Assembly (NCBI RefSeq): GCF_000485595.1
Contig: NW_014577154.1
Span: 302,081-361,146 of the forward strand
Reading direction: 5' to 3'
From: Priapulus caudatus
Lineage: Eukaryota; Priapulida; Priapulimorpha; Priapulimorphida; Priapulidae
Length of the DNA: 59,066 nt
Every line of letters starts with the position of its first letter. The first letter of the stretch is position 1. The translations under genes and the position numbers were made by a program. A model generated the notes under the pieces. That model ran no database searches. It saw nothing but the letters and a program-made list of their open reading frames with translations, and was not told the DNA's origin. Below are positions 45,301 to 56,500 of the stretch, in pieces.

Positions 45301-48300
45301 TACAACATTTGGCGTATAATCGTCTCTCTTGCTCCTGCACAAAAACCACTTCATCGCATATTCAAAGAGGGGATCGAGAAAAGTTGGACAGCGTCAGAAA
45401 GGAAACGCAACACACTTCTTAAAATTAGCGCTGTGGTGCTGGATGCGAGTCGCTAGCAGACGGTCGAACACCGCGGTGACGTTCCTAAGGTTGCTCTGCT
45501 CTCTCTCCCAGTTGCAGTACGCCTCCCAAAGCCTGTCCGACTTGAACTCTCCACCAGCAATAGTGACCGCACGCTCAAACAAACTGAAATCAAACAAAAT
45601 GATCCATGAGGAAACATACTCACTTTTGGTAGAGAGGAGGGGAGCAGTTTTGGTTAAGGGGGAGGAGGAGAGAGAGGGGAGAAGGAGGGAGAGATGGATA
45701 GCGAGAGGGAGAAAGGAGGCAGAGGGAGGAAAGGGAGACAAAAGAAGAAAGCCACATAGACACGCAGAGAGACAGAACGAGAGAGAGACCTAGAATAAAA
45801 CAGAGTTCTAGTCTTGATAATTGCTTTGTGTTTACGCTATCTTGCCTCAAGATAATAGTCAGGTCCCTTAGCATCATGATCGTTACAGAGCTGACAAAAG
45901 CATCAAACTTGGCACAGGTGTAGCTTATGGCAGTACCATAAATATTAGAGGGGATGCCCAATGTAGATATTCCTTAGAAGTGAATTATAGATGATTAAAT
46001 GTTCGAACCGCGCCCGCCTATACTGGCGCATTGTGTACAGCTGGTAATCCCCCCCCCCCCACGTGCATACGCTATTACGCTATGTATTAAAGGTTCACAA
46101 TGCGCATCAAAACGCTAATTTCTCCAGTACTAGACTAGCAAATACTTCGTGTCATGCATAATCACACTACCTTATGACAAAATAAACTCTAGTTGCTCCC
46201 ATTTCACTGCGCGTTTGCTTAAAACCCACAAGAAAGAGGTGAGAAAACTGGCGCAAACGCCGACTGTTTCCAAACAAAATAGATTCGAAGTGGTGACGTG
46301 ACGTCACATGTTTTTATCTTTGCTGCGCCCGCTACGCTGTACCGCCGCACCGCTGCACGGTTGCTTGGGGATTGGGGAAACTGTCAACAACATCGAGATT
46401 TCAACAACATTTGAGGTATTTCAAAATGCTTTTATAAGACAACCGCACAGTGAAATGGAGGAACTAGAGTTTATTTTGCCTAAGGTAGTATGATTATGCA
46501 TGATACGAAGTATTTGCTAGTCTAGTACTGGAGAAATTAGCGTTTGGATGCGCATTGTGAGCCTTTAACTCTCATATCTCGCGAGTGAATTGAGTTACAT
46601 TTCTAGAAATCTACATACATATAGACACCTGCCTTAGCTATAATCTCTGTGAATATATGAGTTTATTGACACACGATTAGTCAATATATTAGCAAATATA
46701 TGCGCGGTATCTCATATAGGCTATATACGCACGGCTATAGACGGCAGGCAAGTAAGTGTATTAACTCTCATATTCTCGCGAAGGAATTGGTTACATTTCT
46801 AGAAACCTATAGACACATGTCTTAGCTATAATCTCTGTGAATATTGAGTTTATTGACGCACGATTAGTCAATATATTATGGCCCTGTCACACATTGACGA
46901 TTTAGCCAGCGTATGCCGGACGTATCAAAAATTTGGGTGATACGCTGGCGTACGTCGAATAATTATGGTAAGTGTTTGATATAGTTAAGAGCATTGCTTG
47001 AAACCACGGGCTGAGTATACGGTTAGTACGGCCGAGGTCGATCGAAAATTTGAGATGCTCAAAATTTCTCCGAACTATCGCCAGCGGTAATGCCCATACG
47101 TCGCGCAAGTACGCGGCCATAAGTTGTAGGTAAGTTATGCGATCGATTGACACATGTTCACGACACGTTACTGTAAAGTTAATCATCAGTCGACAATTAC
47201 GTCGACGATAGATTCGTGCGTACCCCAAAACGTCTATTTTCTAACTTATGAGTAACGTGCTGTTGAACCTATGTGTAACTATATCTCAACGCATTTGACG
47301 TATCGTAAGGTATTTGACGTATGTTCGCGATCAGCGACGGAGAACTTACTGAATGTGTTTCTAACTACAGTACCGTATAATGGCGCTTTAGGGAATTGTA
47401 TATTAAAAATGGTATGGGCATGTGATACTGCGACGAGTGGATGTTTGATACTGTGATGTCTAGTGTGCGGTTTATGAATTTGAATCGTCTGAGCGGCCAG
47501 CCTTTTTAATAGCGCTGCCGACACGTATCCGTCGGCGATACGCTACCGCGGCTATGCATAGTTACTATCGTTTGGGCGATAAGTGTGAACGCGGCACACG
47601 CTAAGCATTCGTTGGTATAAGTTATCGAAACGTTCTATATACGTTACTAATACGTTAAGTATACGTCCAACTCGTTATGAATACGATATGTATACGACCA
47701 AAATTGAAAAAAACATCGATAGTTCAGCGTATGCCAGCGTTTTAGAGAGATTTTGATACGTCCGGCATACGCTGTCTAAATCGTCAATGTGTGACAGGGC
47801 CATTAGCAAATATATATGCGCGCCATATCGCTAATATAGGCTAATATACGGCAGGCAAGTGTATTAACACTCATATCTCGCGAACGAATTGAGTTACATT
47901 TCTAGAAATCTAGATACCTATATAGACACATGTCTTAGCTATAATTTTTGTGAATATTGAGTTTATTGACGCACGATTAGTCAATATATTAGCAAATATA
48001 TGCGCGCGGAAGTGAATTACAGATGATTAAATGTTCGAACCACCAGACTCCAAACCCTCTACCGCGCCCGCCTGTACTGTGTGTGCGGGCGCATTGTCTA
48101 CAGCTGGTAACCCCACCCCACGCGCATACGCTATTACTCTATAGGCGACAGGAAAGTGTATCTCCTATCTGGAGAACGAATCGAGTTACATTTCTAGAAA
48201 TATAGATACATATTATAGACACGTCTTACCTATAACCTCTGTCAATATTACGCACGGCTAAAGGCGGCAGGAAAGTGTATTAACTCTCATATCTAGCGAA

Positions 48301-49869
48301 CGAGTTGGGTTATAATTCTAGAAATATACATACTCTGTAATAAAATAGCATGTCCTGCTATTCTCCCTCATCCTCGCGCGATTAAGATAATATTTTACTT
48401 TGTTTACGTCATTAGACTGTGCTCCTGACGAAGGTAATTAAAATATGACTGTTCAGGAATTGTTTACACTGTTCACACATTTGCATCTACAAAGCGGTGT
48501 ACACTCCAGACGCCTTAGCACACTTGCATCTGGTGCATACTCCTTTGCAAGTACACTTGATGAGCTCACTGCATGCCTTCGAAACATAGGTGATGCTAAT
48601 CCATTTCGGGACCCATGTCCCGCCCTCTCTTTTCCAAGAAAACTGCTCTGGAGATGGTACTGCCTGCTGCGAGTGCTCACTGGTTGTCCAGATTCCAGCT
48701 TGGAAGATTGAGCGATAGACATGTTGTAGAAGGGCATCCTTTCGAGTAAAATGTAACTAAATAATACACTTTCCTGCCGCCTAATATAGCGTAATAGCGT
48801 ATGCGCGTGGGGGGGGAGGTGTTTACCAGCTGTATACAATCATACAATGCGCGAGCATACACAGTACAGGTGGGCGCGGTAGGGGGGTTCGGAGTCGTGT
48901 GGTTCGAACATTTAATCATCTGAAATTCCCTTCTAAGGAATATCTGCATTGGGCACCCCCTCTAATAGTAATATTTATAGTACTGCCATAAGCTACAACT
49001 GTGACAAGTTTGATACTTTTGTCACTCCTGTAATGATTCGGCCAATATTTTGCACTAAGGGACCCGACTATAACACTCACTTTTGCCACTGCTCGTTTCT
49101 ATTCCCGCTACTTAAATAATTCAACAACCCGCCTTTCACTGCCACTTACAGAACTGAATCTTTGCTCGACAGCACCAATTAGACGTGCGCACGCACACGG
49201 CACAGCCGAGCATACCTGCACGAATCTAGACCTCAGCTGCTGCTGCGAGTCTCCAAACTACCTAGTTATCGTGTGTTAGATGTAGGTTTACAACAGATTT
49301 GTCCTCGCACTTTCGATAAAAGAACCATTCTATCAATTAGATCAGTCGACAGCCATCTTCAGGCTAATTCAACAGTAATAACAGCAGAATCGAGAACGAT
49401 TATGGCTTCGTAGACACCACACGCCGTAGAGTTCCTTGTTGGTTCTGTAGCCACAGGAGTGGGTGGTGCTAGCATAGTACCTCCTCCACGGGGCAATCAT
49501 CCTTTTCTGCCCGATTCCGCGATGCTGTACCTCTATCAGAGAACGTTTAAAAACATGCTAGCATCGCAAATGTCTACTTGTAACCTTAGCGGAACCTACC
49601 TTCTCATCTGCTCTTCAAAGTCATGAATGTTACAGTGGCACAATCAACGTTTACTTGTAACCTCGGCAGAACCTACCTTCTTATCTGCTCTTCAAAGTCA
49701 TGAACGTTACAGTGGCACAACCAACGCTTACTTGTAACCTCGGCGGAACCTACCTTCTCATCTGCTCTTCAAAGTCATGATCGTTGCAGTGGCGCTCTTT
49801 GTAGAAGTTGATGTAGTGAAGCCAGAGATCGACGCTCATGTGAATGCCCTTGATGCCTCGCTCAAACAC
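39061..49869 (-). CDS. PRPF39: Pre-mRNA-processing factor 39 (PRPF39), 3' eleven exons, N-terminus missing
   Basis: PRPF39 is a HAT-repeat scaffold associated with U1 snRNP in early 5' splice-site recognition. Exons in transcript order: 49754-49869, 45416-45583, 44710-44968, 44160-44270, 43682-43846, 43136-43262, 42376-42584, 41494-41738, 40869-40946, 39670-39859 and 39061-39201. All junctions have GT/AG and compatible phases, giving 602 residues (human full length 669). Matches to the human protein include [44 protein letters not shown] and IHLPKK. Between HAT blocks, exon 44710-44968 has an acidic Glu/Pro insert. The tail is rich in Tyr, Gln, Gly and Pro ([11 protein letters not shown]), as in vertebrates. 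The first HAT repeats and start codon were not found up to 59066; they may lie beyond the window. Confidence 0.93.
40286..40640. repeat. Dispersed repeat with (GACG)n and terminal hairpin, in a PRPF39 intron
   Basis: The motif CTCTCCCATAGGAGT occurs twice (near 40315 and 40480). Five or so GACG units at 40564-40583 precede TAGCTCATCTTGACGATGTC and GGCGAGCTA, which can pair. This layout is familiar from dispersed repeats of marine invertebrates; I cannot name the family. Confidence 0.5.
42283..42360. repeat. (ACGC)n microsatellite in a PRPF39 intron
   Basis: About 17 ACGC units ending in (AC)n, only about 16 bp from the donor of exon 42376-42584. Confidence 0.95.
42553..42830. repeat. Triplicated exon edge with splice acceptor, PRPF39
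   Basis: The unit starting CTCCAGCACGCG (exon 5' edge on the minus strand plus the acceptor and ~90 bp of intron) occurs at 42553, 42675 and, truncated and diverged, 42799 (periods 122 and 124 bp). Only the first is joined to the rest of exon 42376-42584. The second copy keeps an AG acceptor and about 30 coding-like bases. Confidence 0.9.
45853..49072. mobile_element. 3.2-kb inverted-repeat element in a PRPF39 intron
   Basis: About 200 bp at the left (45853-46090) returns inverted at the right (about 48780-49072). Shared motifs include AGATATTCCTTAGAAG, GATTAAATGTTCGAACC and terminal GTCGGGTCCCTTAG. The interior has several copies of the 138-bp dispersed repeat seen at 14.6 kb, a nested 924-bp MITE, and a stretch (48440-48720) open on both strands whose product I do not recognise. 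No transposase was seen. The element is probably a non-autonomous relative of the one at 14478-17509. Confidence 0.6.
46879..47802. mobile_element. PIF/Harbinger-like MITE, 924 bp, TTA target duplication
   Basis: The ends are inverted: TGGCCCTGTCACACATTGAC at the left and its complement at the right, continuing through GATTTAGCCAGCGTATGCCG-type sequence. TTA flanks both sides (46876-46878 and 47803-47805). The uninterrupted site, ATATATTAGCAAATATATGC, is present in sister repeats near 46685 and 47985, so the insertion is directly demonstrated. A 3-bp TTA/TAA duplication is typical of PIF/Harbinger elements. No coding frame resembles a transposase. Confidence 0.85.
49575..49795. repeat. Triplicated exon edge with splice donor, PRPF39
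   Basis: The unit beginning ACTTGTAACCT and containing CTTCTCATCTGCTCTTCAAA occurs at 49575, 49653 and 49730 (periods 78 and 77 bp). The third copy runs into exon 49754-49869. On the minus strand each copy contains the exon's last ~30 bases followed by the donor GTAGGTTC, so the intron begins with two extra exon-end/donor copies. Confidence 0.9.
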
Positions 49870-52800
49870 CTTCAAAAACAACACAAGACCAAGGTAACAC
49901 GGCGAAACAGACTGGCAAACTGCGAAGAGGCGCCCCCAATCAAATATTGCAAATTGACTAGAAACTCAGAAAATTCAGCACAGTCAAATATTACGGGTTA
50001 CCAGGTGTAGGTACATGTAGAGTCCCAACCAAGTGAGGTCTTGTGCCAGTGGGATAGCCTTATTCTCTGTCCTCATCCCCATGTTTTAGAGTTCTGGTGC
50101 TGTAAAAATTCAGCGGCTGTAACAGAGCACGAACACGGCACGGGAACGCTCCTAGCGTCCTTACACTGACCGCCTGTAACACGGCGTTGGCCCCAAATGG
50201 AAATTTGCGAGAACTAATCGAGAATCTGCGAACTCACACTAAACGCATAATTAGTAATCGAGGAGAACGTCCAGCCCTGTATACCTTGTGGGTTCCTCCT
50301 GCCCGCAGGAAAGACGGTGAACATGTAGCGGCTACATGTGCTAAGAATAAAGACCTGCAATGTAGTGCACCCGCGAAACGATTGGATGCGGTCACCAACC
50401 ATGTTACGACAACGAGCACGGCGCAACCATGAAAGACCTGCTCTCCAGCTCCCCTCACACCATACACAAGCAAGCACGCACTCACGCACGCACAGGGACA
50501 CCAACAGGCGAAAATAGCCCATAGGTTCACAGGAGCATTTCCATGGAAGGATGGAAATAACATAAAAAAAAGTCATTATCACTGGCAACAATGCAAAACA
50601 TAAAGTAGAACAAGTTTGATTTGAACAACACATAATATTGAAATTTTTGTACATCGGATTCCCTCAATGTTCCATTATAACAGTTAGTATTGTTTTAGTG
50701 TTAAACACCATTTAATTCGTCATCATGTCATCTGTGTATCATCTGAAGTTATAGAAAAAAACTTTCATAAATAATTTTCCCTATTCTATCATTTTAAAGT
50801 AACTTTTGAAAGAGTTTTCCAGTGTTTTCCCCACTTTCATGATACCTACCGTTATTGCTTGAGTAACAGCAATTGTCTAGAGTAACGATAAAATGTCTTA
50901 GAACCTTCGTATTCACCAAATCATGCAAGATTACAATTTTGCGTTCTGTTTATAATTTTATGTTTACCGTTGCCATCTCTCGGACTTTCTCGCGGTAGCG
51001 CGAGACATCTATCACGGCGCAGTAATGCCAGAAATCAGATCAGAGTGTAAACACAGACGTTCATACTAGCATAACAGGAGTGTAGTACTAATGCCACGTA
51101 AAGTCTGGATTACCAGTCAGATAGTAACACAAGAATGACAATGACAGAAAGTGCTCTGAATTATTGACATAAAAACTCAATAATATTTACCACACAGAAT
51201 TGCACGCCCTTTTGTTTTAATTATGCACTTGGTTTGAAGGCGCCATTTGTGATTTTGAGAGTCGACATACAATAAAATGTATTGCTGGTATGATGTGGTC
51301 AAATCCATTTTTCTATGCTATAACTGCATAAAACCTTCTAGTGTTTTTAATGTTGGTGTAATCAGTGATATTTCCGCTGTCAGGTGAGACTATATTCAGC
51401 TATATTTAGTTTTTCTGAGCAAAAATTTCGCAATAGTCAGTTTAATACAAAATTTCTCTCATGCGAAAATAATTTTATACATGTCTAAAATTCTGATGAA
51501 ATTAATCACTCTGAAATCACTCGGTTTAATTTCAAGCCCTTCTAAAATGATACCTAAAATGTCCAAGTTGTCAATCCTATATCAAGCAAGGTTGCAACTA
51601 AAAAATGAACAATTTCTCTCTCGAGTGACTCTGCAAGAGTTCAGCAAAAAATTCTCCCGCATATCTCAATTCTTCATATATCACTCAGTATAGCGCACAT
51701 CATGCCCCTTTCAATAGTCATCCAAAAAGTTACTGCTGAAACAAAAAGTTCTTTACTACGCCCAGGTACCTAACACACTTGTGTACCTAATTAATTTCAC
51801 AGCTCAGTTCAACTCTGAAATTAGCTATGAAGCTACAATCTGAAATTATCTGCATTAAAGGTGCAGATATTAGCTCACCCGGCAGATAACAAGCACATAA
51901 ATAGTATTTTTAACCCAAGCAGACCTGCTATAATAATTTCCACGTGTTTTCCATGCTAATTCCCACACCAGAACCCCAGGGACACCCCCCCTCGCGATCT
52001 CGCCACTTCCCAGGCATGATTGCCCTGCATTAATTATAAACACGTAATGCCCCGTTGTGTTCAACTATTAAATCCACTCTAAAACATTTACACAAGGTCG
52101 TTTTAACAGATTAAAACTTTGATACAAAATTATGGGGGTCTTGATGGTTTGGTAGGGAGCATTGGCTGCAATGACCTTAAATTTGTGTCCTAAAAAAACA
52201 AAGGGGGGGCAACATTTCCTCATTGATAGAACATATATACTACAAACAATTTCATGATTACAAAATGGGTTTTAAAACATCACCCTCAGATTATTTGTTA
52301 AGGCAGAATTCCGTCTATAGACGTAAAGTTAACACTTAACACCCATCAAATAATTTAAAGTTTGGAGGTTGAACAATCTTCCCGACCGGTCTCCCATTTT
52401 TCCGACCAATAGAATACTTACTGGTATTGATTGTGTAACAGAAATTGTCTACAGTAAATCTAACATACATGTATTAAAAAACTTGTATATTTATATTTTC
52501 ACAAAGATATGCAACAATTGAATTTCGAGATGTCAGATGCCACTTGGTTTTCGCGACACCCTGTACTACACTTTGTTGTAAAATGGTTACTTGCATAAAT
52601 AGATGCGGCACCAGCGTAGAATGACATGTACGTCACTGAATGCGATGCACTCGTCTCGTGGCACCATTTACGTAAGTCAACTGTTGCAACATTGAATAAT
52701 GTGGAGCCCTGCTTTATTTGCTATTGTTATATACAGTGCTCGAAATAAGCGTTGTCCGGTTGTCCGAGACAACCAGAATTTGCGCCGAACAACCTAACCA

Positions 52801-53576
52801 GTCTGAGACATTGTCCGGTGGACAACCAAGCTGCAGCTGTATCGAGGCTACGGGTACGGCAGTCCCACACACAAGTACAAACAGTCACCCTATCCCTATC
52901 CCTAACCTAACCCTAACCCAACTCGGCTATCTTATATACGCGTGTCATAGTACCCAAATTAATCTATATATGGTGTATAACCTTTTGCTTTCAATATTTT
53001 GCATCTGAACTGACAATCAATCCCAACCAACTGGTTGCTAGCTGGCACAATAATGTTCCTTTTCATACTTCAAATCCGAGTGTTTTCTAGCTCATCAAGA
53101 AATCTTAATCGTGAATTAAATCGTGAATTAATTTCCAACGGCATTATTTTGTGGGAAAGCAACGCATGCTCAAATGGACTGCCGTACCCGTAGCCGCGAG
53201 ACATTAAGATACGGCTGGCGTACCTCCAGCCACTGCGTTTTTCTGAAGAGACAAATGACTTGTTGCTGGTAGATTTTTTGTGGCAGTGATGTAATTTAGA
53301 ATCTGCCTGAGAGGTAAACATTGACTAACTGGACCGAGTGGGTCAGCGATAATAGAGGTATTCCATAGCTAGCCAAGTCAAACCATTTTAAACTTATTTA
53401 AAATTTAAAAAAAACATGCAGTGAGTCAGTAAGTATAGCTGTTCCAGTTGTTAAGAATGATATCAATTTTGAAACATTAGAGTTGAGAAGAAAATTTTAT
53501 TTTTTTATACAAAACGGATTCTATTCAAATGACAATGATAGGAGCTTAGGTTTGGATTCTAGACAAAGTTCTGTGT
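49870..53576. other. Upstream of the visible PRPF39 exons
   Basis: No exon found on either strand, although the PRPF39 N-terminus would be expected upstream. The stretch is AT-rich, with a degenerate telomere-like run near 52890 and an inverted pair (CGAGGCTACGGGTACGGCAG near 52845, complement near 53180) that could bound a 0.35-kb element. Confidence 0.45.
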
Positions 53577-56500
53577 TCCATTGGCATTGATTTAGTCCAG
53601 GAGCACGAACCTTGACATTTTCGTTTCGTTCAACCATCACTACATCTAAGGTTTGACTTGACAGGATGGTCGAATAGACCCCCTAGAACACCCCCAGGTA
53701 GTATGTAGTCTCAAATTGTGGTACTCAAGTTTGTGCTAGAAGCCATTTTATAGATAAAGGGTGGCGTGACGCGACACCGTTAAAAATGTGGGTATAAATA
53801 ACATAACAACTCATATCTTTGCTAATAATAACCAATTTTAATGGTTTGGTACCAATGGGTCCGTCTTAGAATTGCTACCATAAAAAATGTTAACCTACTT
53901 AAGAGTCACTTAAGAGGTCATACAAGGTCAAAAGTCACGTGCGGGCATTTTTTCCTTAAACTGCGCAGTAACGATTGCCAAATATTAATAAAAGTTGCTA
54001 CATGAGTTTGCTTATGTTTATTTACACTAGGGTGACCATATAAGGAGTCCAGTAAATATAAACTATTCATCTTGAAGGGCTAACGCATGGCAGCGAATGG
54101 ATAGTGAATGAAATAGTGACCATTTTACGTCAACCAATTGAAATGTTATAGTTCTCAGCCTGAAGTATTTGACACACTTATTATATGTGCATCACCTCTT
54201 GTTTGAGTCTGTTTAAGCTGTAACGTGTTTATTAATTTAACAATACAATTCAATATTATAGTCATCGTCATATATCATAGTCAACACTAACTGGTTAGAG
54301 TATGAACTGACACTGCCAATTAACTTATGTGCGGCCTTTAAATGTAACATCTTCATCGTCCTCGTCATCCACATATGACATCTACTGGTCTTGTAGCATG
54401 GTGTTTGGGTTCTGGCAGCTTTCATCGGCCATGCAAGCACACGCTTCAGCCATGCAAGTCCATTTGTCCTACAGGAGCAATCTGCACGACGACAGCGGAC
54501 TTCTTACAGCAACATGCCGTAAGCTCTACCAGTCCACGTGGTGCTGGCTCCTTTGTCATCAGCACAGGTCAGAGCACATCTGAGATGCTCCAGCCATGTT
54601 GCTCGGGTGTTGGCAAGTGCTCTGTCTGGATCCAGTCGCCTCCTCCATACAACAGTTTGGTAGTTTGAATGCTTTAGGTGTTGAAGGGGCTGTCTGAAGT
54701 CGGCGGCAACACCTCATTCTCTGACCTCTCTGACAGAAAAGCCAGTACCTCACATCATCGCTTGTCTGCCAGCTTTTGTGTCTTGTGTATACACGCACAC
54801 AACGTTCACACCCAGAGATAGTGTTTCACTCATTGTGTGTTCTTTGCCCAGCTGAGACACCTCTCCTGGTGCAGCTTTCTTCTTGCGATTCCACACAGTG
54901 AACTGTTAGAGTCGCATCCGTCAGTGCATGGAATGCGGGCAATGCATCAAGAGCTGTAGACCCAACTTGGCAGCCAAATGTGCATGGGATGTACCTCAGC
55001 TTGTCCTACTCCAGTGCGGAACCATAGTTGTTGGCAGGCGAGGACTGTTGAAGTGAGTGGCAACAGTACAGCTACATCTGTGTCTGGGATGGATGTGATG
55101 ATCCTTTTGTGGCATGCGATGCATGTTTCGCATGGCAGAAGTAGCCTTAGTGTCTGCTTCTCTGATCTGGAGGTGCTAGCTCGCTCAAGTGTCCTTTGAT
55201 AACTAGAACCGCCTTCTGACATTCTGAAACCACCGCAAAGACAATTGCCTGGCCGAGTTGGCAGCTTCTCTTGCGCCATGTGACACCACGTTTTCGCGAC
55301 AGGAAGGCACACAGATTGGTCTTGTTTGTGGATTGGCAATGTATTTCGGCCACTGCTTGGGAATTGGTGTTGCTCGGACTCTGGATTTTTGAATCTCTAG
55401 GGCCAGTGGATGCTCCCCGTTTGGCACGCTCTCCAGCTTGTTGACATGCTCCTGTACTGCGTCCATGATCACATCAACTCGCATGCATCCCTTCTGAGCA
55501 AATGTGCAGTGATGAGACTGTAGTGCTTGGACGCGAGCTCTCAAAGTTTGACACACCACCAGACTTTAACATCTGTCAGCAAAGGCCATACCATCAATCA
55601 GATGTGCAGTTGTCCATCCTTTGCATCGGGTGCGCTGAAGTTCTCCCTAAACATCCTACCCTGCGTCTCCATCTCCGGACGAGAAGCACACTCTTGTGGT
55701 TTTCTGAGATTGCCATCCGAGTGCTACGATGGGAATAGGGCACTGTCGAGCAGTCATAGCTCAGGGACCTCTTTCAGGTGATGTCCCTAGACTTATACAG
55801 AAAATCACATAGACGGCCCAATAAGTGCACGAATCAGCAGCAACAGGTGATTGTTTTGCGTCATGGCTGGTCTTGGATTTCTCTTCTCCTTGCATGTTGG
55901 TGAAGTCCTGATCTTGAGATTGGGTAAGGCATTCCAAAGAGCCACCTCATCGGTGTTGAAGCCTTTTCTCCACAAATGTCGTCATCTGTGCTGGTGCCTA
56001 ACTCATAGCAGGCATCATGTAGGCGTCTTGTATACATCTTGTGGCATTACACACTCCTGTTGGCAATGTTGGATAAGGGTTAAGGGTCATCACTGTCATT
56101 TTCACTTCATCAAAAGAGGAATGGGTCTGTCATGAGGCCTGATGTGATTGCTTAGACAAAGCTCAGTGTGACATCTTCCCTCATCTTCTCTTCCGTCTGT
56201 TTTTTGGGGCCTGCTCTTCCTTGGTGTGTTCCCAGCTCAATCAGAATCTTGCACGGCCACACATCTCCTTCTATTGTGCTGTTGTGATAACAGCTCTGTT
56301 CGTGGGCTGGTTTAAAGAACGCAGCGTTCGGCAGTGCTCTGGTGTTCGTGACTGATGCCGATGATGCCACCCTTGGTTTTGAGTCTAGGTTGATGCGATT
56401 GCTCCACAGGCCACTATCAGCCGCACTCCTGAGCAAAAACGGTCTGAGCAGACCCTGCTGACAGCGCAATCGGTTTCCAGGTGACAAACTTCTTTGTGAA

